A DNA stretch of 64,000 bases from positions 6,086,118-6,150,117 of the forward strand of contig OY979725.1 of assembly GCA_963855995.1 (NCBI GenBank), in the 5' to 3' direction. Shown here one piece after another: positions 48,776 through 62,001 of the stretch. Numbering within the stretch: the stretch's first letter is position 1; every line of letters starts with the position of its first letter. Origin of the DNA: Muricea muricata (taxonomy: Eukaryota > Cnidaria > Anthozoa > Malacalcyonacea > Plexauridae). The notes beneath the pieces are model-generated. The model had not been told where the DNA came from. It worked only from the letters and a program-made list of their open reading frames with translations, and did not search any database. A program made the position numbers and the translations under genes.

Positions 48776-49737
48776 ATTAAAAGCGCGTTTTAAGCGTTCT
48801 AGAAGCGATTTGAGCGTAAAAACATGTTCAAATCACGAACTAAAAATTACCGTCTTAAATCGATCACGGCGACGTTTTAGAGCTTAAAATGGTGTTTTCA
48901 GTGCTAAAGTGAACGAGTTGAGCGCAATAATGTACTCCAATCACGGACCTAAAAGAGACCTTCTAAATGGAAATTGCAGAACTTAGCAAGTCGGGAATCA
49001 TGTTTTCGGCGCTCAAACCATCGAGATGAGCGAAATAACATGTTGAAATGAGAAACCTATAACTTGCTTGTAAATTAAAAAAAACGATCTTAGAACCATC
49101 AAAATCGCGTTTTAAGCGTTTTAGAAGCGAGTTGAGCGTAAAACATGCTCAAATCACGAACTAAAAATTGCCGTCCTAAATCGATCACGGCGACGTTTTA
49201 GAGCTTAAAATGGTGTTTTCAGTGCTAAAGTGAACGAGTTGAGCGCAATGATGTACTGCAATCACGGACCTAAAAGAGACCTTCTAAATGGAAATTGCCG
49301 AATTTAGCAAGTCGGGAATCACGTTTTCCGCGCTCAAACACTCGAGATGAGCGAAAAACATGTTGAAATGAGAAACCTATAACTTGCTTGTAAATTAAAA
49401 AAAACGATCTTAGAACCATCAAAATCGCGTTTTAAGCGTTCTAGAAGCGAGTTGAGCGTAAAACATGCTCAAATCACGAACTAAAAATTGCCGTCCTAAA
49501 TCGATCACGGCGACGTTTTAGAGCTTAAAATGGTGTTTTAAGTGCTAAAGTGAACGATTGAGCGCAATGATGTACTGCAATCACGGACCTAAAAGAGACC
49601 TTCTAAATGGAAATTGCCGAACTTAGCAAGTCGGGAATCATGTTTTCGGCGCTCAAACACTCGAGATGAGCGAAATAACATGTTGAAACGAGAAACCTAT
49701 AACTTGCTTGTAAATTAAAAAAAACGATCTTAGAACC
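48776..49737 (+). repeat. HOR segment k-l-l2, repeat of 36174-37135
   Basis: Three monomers at 48776, 49098 and 49418, each 12,602 bp after its counterpart. GTTTTCCGCG recurs at 49323 (36721 in the first copy) and GTTGAAACGAG is shared. The segment bridges from the 8-mer block to type a at 49738. Confidence 0.88.
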
Positions 49738-52700
49738 ATCAAAATCGCGTTTTAAGCGTTCTAGAAGCGAGTTGAGCGTAAAACATGCTCAAATCACGAA
49801 CTAAAAATTGCCGTCCTAAATCGATCACGGCGACGTTTTAGAGCTTAAAATGGTGTTTTCAGTGCTAAAGTGAACGAGCTGAGCGCAATGATGTACTGCA
49901 ATCACGGACCTAAAAGAGACCTTCTAAATGGAAATTGCTAAACTTAGCAAGTCGGGAATCATGTTCTCGGCGCTCAACCTATCGAGATGAGCGAAATAAC
50001 ATGTTGAAATGACAAACCTATAACTTTTTTTAAAAATTTAAAAAAACAATCTTAGAACCATCAAAATCGCGTTTTAAGCGTTCTAGAAGCGATTTGAGCG
50101 TAAAAACATGCTCAAATCACGAACTAAAAATTGCCGTCCTAAATCGATCACGGCGACGTTTTAGAGCTTAAAATGGTGTTTTAAGTGCTAAAGTGAACGA
50201 TTGAGCGCAATGATGTACTGCAATCACGGACCTAAAAGAGACCTTCTAAATGGAAATTGCCGAACTTAGCAAGTCGGGAATCATGTTTTTGGTGCTCACA
50301 CTATCGAGATGAGCGAAATAACATGTTGAAATGAGAAACCTATAACTTGCTTGTAAACTAAAAAAAACGATCTTAGAGCCATCAAAATCGCGTTTTAAGC
50401 GTTCTAGAAGCGATTTGAGCGTAAAAACATGCTCAAATCACGAACTAAAAATTACCGTCTTAAATCGATCACAGCGACGTTTTAAGGCTTAAAACGGTGT
50501 TTTCAGTGATAAAGTGAACGAGTTGAGCGCAATGATGTACTGCAATCACGGACCTAAAAGAGACTTTCTAAATGGAAATTGCAGAACTTAGCAAGTCGGG
50601 AATCATGTTTTCGGCACTCAAACCATCGAGATGAGCGAAATAAAAAACCTATAACTTGTTTAAATAAGAAATAAGAAACCTATAACTTGCTTGTAAACGG
50701 AAAAGAAACGATCTTACAACCATCGAAATCGCGTTTTAAGCGTTCTAGAAGCGATTTGAGCGTAAACACATGCTCAAATCACGAACTAAAAATTACCGTC
50801 TTAAATCGATCAGGTTAACGTTTTAGAGCTGAAAATGGTGTTTTCAGTGCTAAAGTGAACGAGTTGAGCGCAAAAATGTACTGCAATCACGGACCTAAAA
50901 GAGACCTTCTAAATGGAAATTGCCGAACTTAGCAAGTCGGGAATCATGTTTTTGGTGCTCACACCATCAAGATGAGCGAAATAACATGTTGAAATGAGAA
51001 ACCTATAACTTGCTTGTAAACTAAAAAAAACGATCTTAGAACCATCAAAATCGCGTTTTAAGCGTTCTAGAAGCGATTTGAGCGTAAAAACATGCTCAAA
51101 TAACGAACTAAAAATTACCGTCTCAAATCGATCACAGCGACGTTTTAAGGCTTAAAATGGTGTTTTCAGTGATAAAGTGAACGAGTTGAGCGCAATGATG
51201 TACTGCAATCACGGACCTAAAAGAGATCTTCTAAATGGAAATTGCAGAACTTAGCAAGTCGGGATTCATGTTTTCGGCGCTCAAACCATCGAGATGAGCG
51301 AAATAACATGTTGAAATGAGAAACCTATAACTTGCTTGTAAACTGAAAAGAAACGATCTTAAAACCATCAAAATCGCGTTTTAAGCGTTCTAGAAGCGAT
51401 TTGAGCGTAAAAACATATTCAAATCACGAACTAAAAATTACCGTCTTAAATCGATCACGGCGACGTTTTAGAGCTTAAAATGGTGTTTTCAGTGCTAAAG
51501 TGAACGAGTTGAGCGCAATAATCTACTGCAATCACGGACCTAAAAGAGACCTTCTAAATGGAAATTGCAGAACTTAGCAAGTCGGGAATCATGTTTTCGG
51601 CGCTAAAACCATCGAGATGAGCGAAATAGCATGTTGAAATGAGAAACCTATAACTTGATTGTAAACTGAAAAGAAACGATCTTAGAACCATCAAAATCGC
51701 GTTTTAAGCGTTCTAGAAGCGATTTGAGCGTAAAAACATGTTCAAATCACGAACTAAAAATTACCGTCTTAAATCGATCACGGCGACGTTTTAGAGCTTA
51801 AAATGGTGTATTTCAGTGCTAAAGTGAACGAGTTGAGCGCAATGATGTACTGCAATCACGGACCTAAAAGAGACCTTCTAAATGGAAATTGCAGAACTTA
51901 GCAAGTCGGGAATCATGTTTTCGGCGCTAAAACCATCGAGATGAGCGAAATAACATGTTGAAATGAGAAACCTATAACTTGCTTGTAAACTAAAAAAAAC
52001 GATCTTAGAACCATCAAAATCGCGTTTTAAGCGTTCTAGAAGCGATTTCAGCGTAAAAACATGCTCAAATCACGAACTAAAAATTACCGTCTTAAATCGA
52101 TCACAGCGACGTTTTAAGGCTTAAAATGGTGTTTTCAGTGATAAAGTGAACGAGTTGAGCGCAATGATGTACTGCAATCACGGACCTAAAAGAGACCTTC
52201 TAAATGGAAATTGCAGAACTTAGCAAGTCGGGAATCATGTTTTCGGCGCTCACACCATCGAGATGAGCGAAATAACATGTTGAAATGAGAAACCTATAAC
52301 TTGCTTGTAAACTAAAAAGAAACGATCTTAGAACCATCAAAATCGCGTTTTAAGCGTTCTAGAAGCGATTTGAGCGTAAAAACATGCTCAAATCATGAAC
52401 TAAAATTTGCCGTCCTAAATCGATCACGGCGACGTGTAAGAGCTTAAAATGGTGTTTTCAGTGCTAAAGTGAACGAGTTGAGCGCAATGATGTACTGCAA
52501 TCACGGACCTAAAAGAGATCTTCTAAATGGAAATTGCAGAACTTAGCTAGTCGGGAATCATGTTTTCGGCGCTCAAACCATCGAGATGAGCGAAATAACA
52601 TGTTGAAATGAGAAACCTATAACTTGCTTGTAAACTGAAAAGAAACGATCTTAAAACCATCAAAATCGCGTTTTAAGCGTTCTAGAAGCGATTTGAGCGT

Positions 52701-53947
52701 AAAAACATATTCAAATCACGAACTAAAAATTACCGTCTTAAATCGATCACGGCGACGTTTTAGAGCTTAAAATGGTGTTTTCAGTGCTAAAGTGAACGAG
52801 TTGAGCGCAATAATCTACTGCAATCACGGACCTAAAAGAGACCTTCTAAATGGAAATTGCAGAACTTCGCAAGTCGGGAATCATGTTTTCGGCGCTAAAA
52901 CCATCGAGATGAGCGAAATAGCATGTTGAAATGAGAAACCTATAACTTGATTGTAAACTGAAAAGAAACGATCTTAGAACCATCAAAATCGCGTTTTAAG
53001 CGTTCTAGAAGCGATTTGAGCGTAAAAACATGCTCAAATCACGAACTAAAAATCACCGTCTTAAATCGATCACGGCGACGTTTTAGAGCTTAAAATGGAG
53101 TTTTCGGTGCTAAAGTGAACGAGTTGAGCGCAATGATGTACTGCAATCACGGACCTAAAAGAGACCTTCTAAATGGAAATTGCAGAACTTAGCAAGTCGG
53201 GAATCATGTTTTCGGCGCTCAAACCATCGAGATGAGCGAAATAACATGTTGAAATGAGAAACCTATAACTTGCTTGTAAACTGAAAAGAAACGATCTTAG
53301 AACAATCAAAAGCGCGTTTTAAGCGTTCTAGAAGCGATTTGAGCGTAAAAACATGTTCAAATCACGAACTAAAAATTACCGTCTTAAATCGATCACGGCG
53401 ACGTTTTAGAGCTTAAAATGGTGTTTTCAGTGCTAAAGTGAACGAGTTGAGCGCAATAATGTACTCCAATCACGGACCTAAAAGAGACCTTCTAAATGGA
53501 AATTGCAGAACTTATGAAGTCGGGAATCATGTTTTCGGCGCTCAAACCATCGAGATGAGCGAAATAACATATTGAAATGAGAAACCTATAACTTGCTTGT
53601 AAATTAAAAAAAACGATCTTAGAACCATCAAAATCGCGTTTTAAGCGTTTTAGAAGCGAGTTGAGCGTAAAACATGCTCAAATCACAAACTAAAAATTGC
53701 CGTCCTAAATCGATCACGGCGACGTTTTAGAGCTTAAAATGGTGTTTTCAGTGCTAAAGTGAACGAGTTGAGCGCAATGATGTACTGCAATCACGGACCT
53801 AAAAGAGACCTTCTAAATGGAAATTGCCGAACTTAGCAAGTCGGGAATCATGTTTTCGGCGCTCAAACCATCGAGATGAGCGAAATAACATGTTGAAATG
53901 AGAAACCTATAACTTGCTTGTAAACTAAAAAAAACGATCTTAGAACC
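49738..53947 (+). repeat. 13-monomer block, long-range repeat of 1-4210
   Basis: Monomers a-b-c-d-e-f-g-h-i-f-j-k-l start at 49738, 50060, 50381, 50722, 51044, 51367, 51690, 52013, 52336, 52659, 52982, 53305 and 53627. Order and total length (4210 bp) equal those of 1-4210. Markers: AGGTTAACG at 1074 and 50812, GGATTCATG at 1524 and 51262, GTGTAAGAG at 2696 and 52434. I noticed about twenty base differences without a full count. Confidence 0.9.
50381..50721 (+). repeat. Expanded 341-bp monomer (type c)
   Basis: Counterpart of 643-983 in the long-range duplicate. It has the ancestral-looking CCTATAAC form and a private GAGACTTTC. Confidence 0.9.
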
Positions 53948-54594
53948 ATCAAAATCGCGTTTTAAGCGTTCTAGAAGCGATTTCAGCGTAAAAACATGCT
54001 CAAATCACGAACTAAAAATTACCGTCTTAAATCGATAACAGCGACGTTTTAAGGCTTAAAATGGTGTTTTCAGTGATAAAGTGAACGAGTTGAGCGCAAT
54101 GATGTACTGCAATCACGGACCTAAAAGAGACCTTCTAAATGGAAATTGCAGAACTTAGCAAGTCGGGAATCATGTTTTCGGCGCTCACACCATCGAGATG
54201 AGCGAAATAACATGTTGAAATGAGAAACCTATAACTTGCTTGTAAACTAAAAAGAAACGATCTTAGAACCATCAAAATCGCGTTTTAAGCGTTCTAGAAG
54301 CGATTTGAGCGTAAAAACATGCTCAAATCATGAACTAAAATTTGCCGTCCTAAATCGATCACGGCGACGTGTAAGAGCTTAAAATGGCGTTTTCAGTGCT
54401 AAAGTGAACGAGTTGAGCGCAATGATGTACTGCAATCACGGACCTAAAAGAGATCTTCTAAATGGAAATTGCAGAACTTAGCTAGTCGGGAATCATGTTT
54501 TCGGCGCTCAAACCATCGAGATGAACGAAATAACATGTTGAAATGAGAAACCTATTCCGTTGCTTGTAAACTGAAAAGAAACGATCTTAAAACC
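53948..54594 (+). repeat. Local duplication of the h-i dimer
   Basis: Two monomers (53948 type h with GATTTCAGCG, 54271 type i with GACGTGTAAGAG) repeat 52013-52658. Both i copies share the private ATGAACTAAAATTTGCC (seen at 52394 and 54329 regions), absent from the i copies at 2598, 7114 and 14209. The source is therefore the neighbouring dimer. The insertion shifts the long-range offset from 49,738 to 50,384. Confidence 0.87.
54555..54560 (+). other. Anomalous 6-base patch in a conserved motif
   Basis: The motif ACCTATAACTTGCTTG, close to invariant elsewhere, reads ACCTATTCCGTTGCTTG here: several adjacent changes plus one extra base. No other monomer has it. It may be a local sequencing or polishing error, or a small templated mutation. 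Confidence 0.7.
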
Positions 54595-54917
54595 ATCAAA
54601 ATCGCGTTTTAAGCGTTCTAGAAGCGATTTGAGCGTAAAAACATATTCAAATCACGAACAAAAAATATCCGTCCTAAATCGATCACGGCGACGTTTAAGA
54701 GCTTAAAATGATGTTTTCAGTGCTAAAGTGAACGAGTTGAGCGCAATGATGTACTGCAATCACGGACCTAAAAGAGACCTTCTAAATGGAAATTGTAGAA
54801 CTTAGCAAATCGGGAATCATGTTTTCGGTGCTCACACCATCGAGATGAGCGAAATAACATGTTGAAATGAGAAACCTATAACTTGCTTGTAGACTAGAGA
54901 GAAACGATCTTAGAACC
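54595..54917 (+). repeat. Chimeric monomer f/m
   Basis: Type f through ACATATTCAAATCACG, then type m from AACAAAAAATATCCG, TTTAAGAGC and AAATGATG. The switch lies within about 10 bases near 54,650, the sharpest junction in the window. It has a type-m tail (GTAGACTAGAGAG). Confidence 0.88.
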
Positions 54918-57169
54918 ATCAAAATCGCGTTTTAAGCGTTCTAGAAGCGATTTGAGCGTAAAAACATGCTCAAATCACGAACTAAAAATTACCGTCTTAA
55001 ATCGATCACGGCGACGTTTTAGAGCTTAAAATGGTGTTTTCAGTGCTAAAGTGAACGAGTTGAGCGCAATGATGTACTGCATTCACGGACCTAAAAGAGA
55101 CCTTCTAAATGGAAATTGCAGAACTTAGCAAGTCGGGAATCATGTTTTCGGCGCTAAAACCATCGAGATGAGCGAAATAGCATGTTGAAATGAGAAACCT
55201 ATAACTTGATTGTAAACTGAAAAGAAACGATCTTAGAACCATCAAAATCGCGTTTTAAGCGTTCTAGAAGCGATTTGAGCGTAAAAACATGCTCAAATCA
55301 CGAACTAAAAATTACCGTCTTAAATCGATCACGGCGACGTTTTAGAGCTTAAAACGGTGTTTTCAGTGCTAAAGTGAACGAGTTGAGCGCAATGATGTAC
55401 TGCATTCACGGACCTAAAAGAGACCTTCTAAATGGAAATTGCCGAACTTAGCAAGTCGGGAATCATGTTTTCGGCGCTCAACCTATCGAGATGAGCGAAA
55501 TAACATTTGAAATGAGAAACCTATAACTTCCTTGTAAATTAAAAAAAACGATCTTAGAACCATCAAAATCGCGTTTAAGCGTTCTAGAAGCGATTTGAGC
55601 GTAAAAACATGCTCAAATCACGAACTAAAAATTGCCGTCCTAAATCGATCACGGCGACGTTTTAGAGCTTAAAATGGTGTTTTAAGTGCTAAAGTGAACG
55701 AGTTGAGCGCAATGATGTACTGCAATCACGGACCTAAAAGAGACCTTCTAAATGGAAATTGCAGAACTTAGCAAATCGGGAATCATGTTTTCGGTGCTCA
55801 CACCATCGAGATGAGCGAAATAACATGTTGAAATGAGAAACCTATAACTTGCTTCTAAACTAAAAAAAACGATCTTAGAACCATCAAAATCGCGTTTTAA
55901 GCGTTCTAGAAGCGATTTGAGCGTAAAAACATGCTCAAGTCACGAACTAAAAATTGCCGTCCTAAATCAATCACAGCGACGTTTTAAAGCTTAAAATGGT
56001 GTTTTCAGTGTTAAAGTGAACGAGTTGAGCGAAATGATGTACTCCAATCACGGACCTAAAAGAACCTTCTAAATGGAAATTGCAGAACTTAGCAAGTCGG
56101 GAATCATGTTTTCGGCGCTCAAACCATCGAGATGAGCGAAATAACATGTTGAAATGAGAAAGCTATAACTTGCTTGTAAACTGAAAAGAAAGGATCTTAG
56201 AACCATCAAAATCGCGTTTTAAGCGTTCTAGAAGCGATTTGAGCGTAAAAACATGTTTAAATCACGAACTAAAAATTACCGTTTTAAATGGATCACGGCG
56301 ACGTTTTAGAGCTTAAAATGGTGTTTTCAGTGCTAAAGTGAACGAGTTGAGCGCAATGATGTACTGCATTCACGGACCTAAAAGAGACCTTCTAAATGGA
56401 AATTGCCGAACTTAGCAAGTCGGGAATCATGTTTTCGGCGCTCAACCTATCGAGATGAGCGAAATAACATGTTGAAATTAGAAACCTATAACTTCCTTGT
56501 AAATTTAAAAAAACGATCTTAGAACCATCAAAATCGCGTTTAAGCGTTCTAGAAGCGATTTGAGCGTAAAAACATGCTCAAATCACGAACTAAAAATTGC
56601 CGTCGTAAATCGATCACGGCGACGTTTTAGAGCTTAAAATGGTGTTTTAAGTGCTAAAGTGAACGAGTTGAGCGCAATGATGTACTGCAATCACGGACCT
56701 AAAAGAGACCTTCTAAATGGAAATTGCAGAACTTAGTAAATCGGGAATCATGTTTTCGGTGCTCACACCATCGAGATGAGCGAAATAACATGTTGAAATG
56801 AGAAACCTATAACTTGCTTGTAAACTAAAAAAACGATCTTAGAACCATCAAAATCGCGTTTTAAGCGTTGTAGAAGCGATTTGAGCGTAAAAACATGCCC
56901 AAGTCACGAACTAAAAATTGCCGTCCTAAATCAATCACAGCGACGTTCTAAAGCTTAAAATGGTGTTTTCAGTGTCAAAGTGAACGAGTTGAGCGCAATG
57001 ATGTACTCCAATCACGGACCTAAAAGAGACCTTCTAAATGGAAATTGCAGAACTTAGCAAGTCGAGAATCATGTTTTCGGCGCTCAAACCATCGAGATGA
57101 GCGAAATAACATGTTGAAATGAGAAACCTATAACTTGCTTGTAAACGGAAAAGAAACGATCTTAGAACC
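54595..57169 (+). repeat. HOR segment f/m-n-o-p-q-r-s-t
   Basis: Eight monomers starting at 54595, 54918, 55241, 55562, 55883, 56205, 56527 and 56847. The first is an f/m chimera. The n to r part matches 4534-6144 at offset ~50,384. It continues to s and t as in 18723-19365. The o copy has AACATTTGAAATG (two bases fewer than AACATGTTGAAATG), shared with the o copies at 57816 and 60074. Confidence 0.85.
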
Positions 57170-60100
57170 ATCAAAATCGCGTTTTAAGCGTTCTAGAAGC
57201 GATTTGAGCGTAAACACATGCTCAAATCACGAACTAAAAATTACCGTCTTAAATCGATCAGGGCAACGTTTTAGAGCTGAAAATGGTGTTTTCAGTGCTA
57301 AAGTGAACGAGTTTAGCGCAATGATGTACTGCAATCACGGACCTAAAAGAGATCTTCTAAATGGAAATTGCAGAACTTAGCTAGTCGGGAATCATGTTTT
57401 CGGCGCTCAAACCATCGAGATGAGCGAAATAACATGTTGAAATGAGAAACCTATAACTTGCTTGTAGACTAGAGAGAAACGATCTTAGAACCATCAAAAT
57501 CGCGTTTTAAGCGTTCTAGAAGCGATTTGAGCGTAAAAACATGCTCAAATCACGAACTAAAAATTACCGTCTTAAATCGATCACGGCGACGTTTTAGAGC
57601 TTAAAATGGTGTTTTCAGTGCTAAAGTGAACGAGTTGAGCGCAATGATGTACTGCATTCACGCACCTAAAAGAGACCTTCTAAATGGAAATTGCAGAACT
57701 TAGCAAGTCGGGAATCATGTTTTCGGCGCTAAAACCATCGAGATGAGCGAAATAGCATGTTGAAATGAGAAACCTATAACTTGATTGTAAACTGAAAAGA
57801 AACGATCTTAGAACCATCAAAATCGCGTTTTAAGCGTTCTAGAAGCGATTTGAGCGTAAAAACATGCTCAAATCACGAACTAAAAATTACCGTCTTAAAT
57901 CGATCACGGCGACGTTTTAGAGCTTAAAATGGTGTTTTCAGTGTTAAAGTGAACGAGTTGAGCGCAATGATGTACTGCATTCACGGACCTAAAAGAGACC
58001 TTCTAAATGGAAATTGCCGAACTTAGCAAGTCGGGAATCATGTTTTCGGCGCTCAACCTATCGAGATGAGCGAAATAACATTTGAAATGAGAAACCTATA
58101 ACTTCCTTGTAAATTAAAAAAAACGATCTTAGAACCATCAAAATCGCGTTTAAGCGTTCTAGAAGCGATTTGAGCGTAAAAACATGCTCAAATCACGAAC
58201 TAAAAATTGCCGTCCTAAATCGATCACGGCGACGTTTTAGAGCTTAAAATGGTGTTTTAAGTGCTAAAGTGAACGAATTGAGCGCAATGATGTACTGCAA
58301 TCACGGACCTAAAAGAGACCTTCTAAATGGAAATTGCAGAACTTAGCAAATCGGGAATCATGTTTTCGGCGCTAAAACCATCGAGATGAGCGAAATAGCA
58401 TGTTGAAATGAGAAACCTATAACTTGATTGTAAACTGAAAAGAAACGATCTTAGAACCATCAAAATCGCGTTTTAAGCGTTCTAGAAGCGATTTGAGCGT
58501 AAAAACATGCTCAAATCACGAACTAAAAATTACCGTCTTAAATCGATCACGGCGACGTTTTAGAGCTTAAAATGGAGTTTTCGGTGCTAAAGTGAACGAG
58601 TTGAGCGCAATGATGTACTGCAATCACGGACCTAAAAGAGACCTTCTAAATGGAAATTGTAGAACTTAGCAAGTCGGGAATCATGTTTTCGGCGCTCAAA
58701 CCATCGAGATGAGCGAAATAACATGTTGAAATGAGAAACCTATAACTTGCTTGTAAACTGAAAAGAAACGATCTTAGAACAATCAAAAGCGCGTTTTAAG
58801 CGTTCTAGAAGCGATTTGAGCGTAAAAACATGTTCAAATCACGAACTAAAAATTACCGTCTTAAATCGATCACGGCGAGGCTTTAGAGCTTAAAATGGAG
58901 TTTTCGGTGCTAAAGTGAACGAGTTGAGCGCAATGATGTACTGCAATCACGGACCTAAAAGAGACCTTCTAAATGGAAATTGTAGAACTTAGCAAGTCGG
59001 GAATCATGTTTTCGGCGCTCAAACCATCGAGATGAGCGAAATAACATGTTGAAATGAGAAACCTATAACTTGCTTGTAAACTGAAAAGAAACGATCTTAG
59101 AACAATCAAAAGCGCGTTTTAAGCGTTCTAGAAGCGATTTGAGCGTAAAAACATGTTCAAATCACGAACTAAAAATTACCGTCTTAAATCGATCACGGCG
59201 AGGTTTTAGAGCTTAAAATGGTGTTTTCAGTGCTAAAGTGAACGAGTTGAGCGCAATGATGTACTGCAATCACGGACCTAAAAGAGACCTTCTAAATGGA
59301 AATTGCCGAACTTAGCAAGTCGGGAATCATGTTTTCGGCGCTCAAACCATCGAGATGAGCGAAATAACATGTTGAAATGAGAAACCTATAACTTGCTTGT
59401 AAACTAAAAAGAAACGATCTTAGAACCATCAAAATCGCGTTTTCAACGTTCTAGAAGCGATTTGAGCGTAAAAACATGCTCAAATCACGAACAAAAAATA
59501 TCCGTCCTAAATCGATCACGGCGACGTTTAAGAGCTTAAAATGATGTTTTCAGTGCTAAAGTGAACGAGTTGAGCGCAATGATGTACTGCAATCACGGAC
59601 CTAAAAGAGACCTTCTAAATGGAAATTGTAGAACTTAGCAAATCGGGAATCATGTTTTCGGTGCTCACACCATCGAGATGAGCGAAATAACATGTTGAAA
59701 TGAGAAACCTATAACTTGCTTGTAGACTAGAGAGAAACGATCTTAGAACCATCAAAATCGCGTTTTAAGCGTTCTAGAAGCGATTTGAGCGTAAAAACAT
59801 GCTCAAATCACGAACTAAAAATTACCGTCTTAAATCGATCACAGCGACGTTTTAGAGCTTAAAATGGTGTTTTCAGTGCTAAAGTGAACGAGTTGAGCGC
59901 AATGATGTACTGCATTCACGGACCTAAAAGAGACCTTCTAAATGGAAATTGCAGAACTTAGCAAGTCGGGAATCATGTTTTCGGCGCTAAAACCATCGAG
60001 ATGAGCGAAATAGCATGTTGAAATGAGAAACCTATAACTTGATTGTAAACTGAAAAGAAACGATCTTAGAACCATCAAAATCGCGTTATAAGCGTTCTAG

Positions 60101-62001
60101 AAGCGATTTGAGCGTAAAAACATGCTCAAATCACGAACTAAAAATTACCGTTTTAAATCGATCACGGCGACGTTTTAGAGCTTAAAATGGTGTTTTCAGT
60201 GCTAAAGTGAACGAGTTGAGCGCAATGATGTACTGCATTCACGGACCTAAAAGAGACCTTCTAAATGGAAATTGCCGAACTTAGCAAGTCGGGAATCATG
60301 TTTTCGGCGCTCAACCTATCGAGATGAGCGAAATAACATTTGAAATGAGAAACCTATAACTTCCTTGTAAATTAAAAAAAACGATCTTAGAACCATCAAA
60401 ATCGCGTTTAAGCGTTCTAGAAGCGATTTGAGCGTAAAAACATGCTCAAATCACGAACTAAAAATTGCCGTCCTAAATCGATCACGGCGACGTTTTAGAG
60501 CTTAAAATGGTGTTTTAAGTGCTAAAGTGAACGAGTTGAGCGCAATGATGTACTGCAATCACGGACCTAAAAGAGACCTTCTAAATGGAAATTGCAGAAC
60601 TTAGCAAATCGGGAATCATGTTTTCGGTGCTCACACCATCGAGATGAGCGAAATAACATGTTGAAATGAGAAACCTATAACTTGCTTCTAAACTAAAAAA
60701 AACGATCTTAGAACCATCAAAATCGCGTTTTAAGCGTTCTAGAAGCGATTTGAGCGTAAAAACATGCTCAAGTCACGAACTAAAAATTGCCGTCCTAAAT
60801 CAATCACAGCGACGTTTTAAAGCTTAAAATGGTGTTTTCAGTGTTAAAGTGAACGAGTTGAGCGAAATGATGTACTCCAATCACGGACCTAAAAGAACCT
60901 TCTAAATGGAAATTGCAGAACTTAGCAAGTCGGGAATCATGTTTTCGGCGCTCAAACCATCGAGATGAGCGAAATAACATGTTGAAATGAGAAAGCTATA
61001 ACTTGCTTGTAAACTGAAAAGAAAGGATCTTAGAACCATCAAAATCGCGTTTTAAGCGTTCTAGAAGCGATTTGAGCGTAAAAACATGTTTAAATCACGA
61101 ACTAAAAATTACCGTCTTAAATGGATCACGGCGACGTTTTAGAGCTTAAAATGGTGTTTTCAGTGCTAAAGTGAACGAGTTGAGCGCAATGATGTACTGC
61201 ATTCACGGACCTAAAAGAGACCTTCTAAATGGAAATTGCCGAACTTAGAAGTCGGGAATCATGTTTTCGGCGCTCAACCTATCGAGATGAGCGAAATAAC
61301 ATGTTGAAATTAGAAACCTATAACTTCCTTGTAAATTTAAAAAAACGATCTTAGAACCATCAAAATCGCGTTTAAGCGTTCTAGAAGCGATTTGAGCGTA
61401 AAAACATGCTCAAATCACGAACTAAAAATTGCCGTCGTAAATCGATCACGGCGACGTTTTAGAGCTTAAAATGGTGTTTTAAGTGCTAAAGTGAACGAGT
61501 TGAGCGCAATGATGTACTGCAATCACGGACCTAAAAGAGACCTTCTAAATGGAAATTGCAGAACTTAGTAAATCGGGAATCATGTTTTCGGTGCTCACAC
61601 CATCGAGATGAGCGAAATAACATGTTGAAATGAGAAACCTATAACTTGCTTGTAAACTAAAAAAACGATCTTAGAACCATCAAAATCGCGTTTTAAGCGA
61701 TGTAGAAGCGATTTGAGCGTAAAAACATGCTCAAGTCACGAACTAAAAATTGCCGTCCTAAATCAATCACAGCGACGTTTTAAAGCTTAAAATGGTGTTT
61801 TCAGTGTCAAAGTGAACGAGTTGAGCGCAATGATGTACTCCAATCACGGACCTAAAAGAGACCTTCTAAATGGAAATTGCAGAACTTAGCAAGTCGAGAA
61901 TCATGTTTTCGGCGCTCAAACCATCGAGATGAGCGAAATAACATGTTGAAATGAGAAACCTATAACTTGCTTGTAAACGGAAAAGAAACGATCTTAGAAC
62001 C
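57170..62001 (+). repeat. 15-mer HOR u-n-o-p/n-j-j/k-k/l-m-n-o-p-q-r-s-t (4832 bp)
   Basis: Fifteen monomers between the u/i monomers at 57170 and 62002. It holds two n-o-p runs (57493 and 59751) separated by a patchwork j-j/k-k/l-m part (58459-59750). The variant CGAGGCTTTAG or CGAGGTTTTAG, with AGG for ACG, occurs only at 58876 and 59200, which links those two neighbouring monomers. Confidence 0.83.
58137..58458 (+). repeat. Chimeric monomer p/n
   Basis: Type p (CGTTTAAGCG, GTTTTAAGTGC, CAAATCGGG), then type n or f from GGCGCTAAAACC, AAATAGCATG and CTTGATTG. The switch is at the same place in subunit C as in the m/n chimera at 20979 (between CAAATCGGG and GGCGC). Confidence 0.84.
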
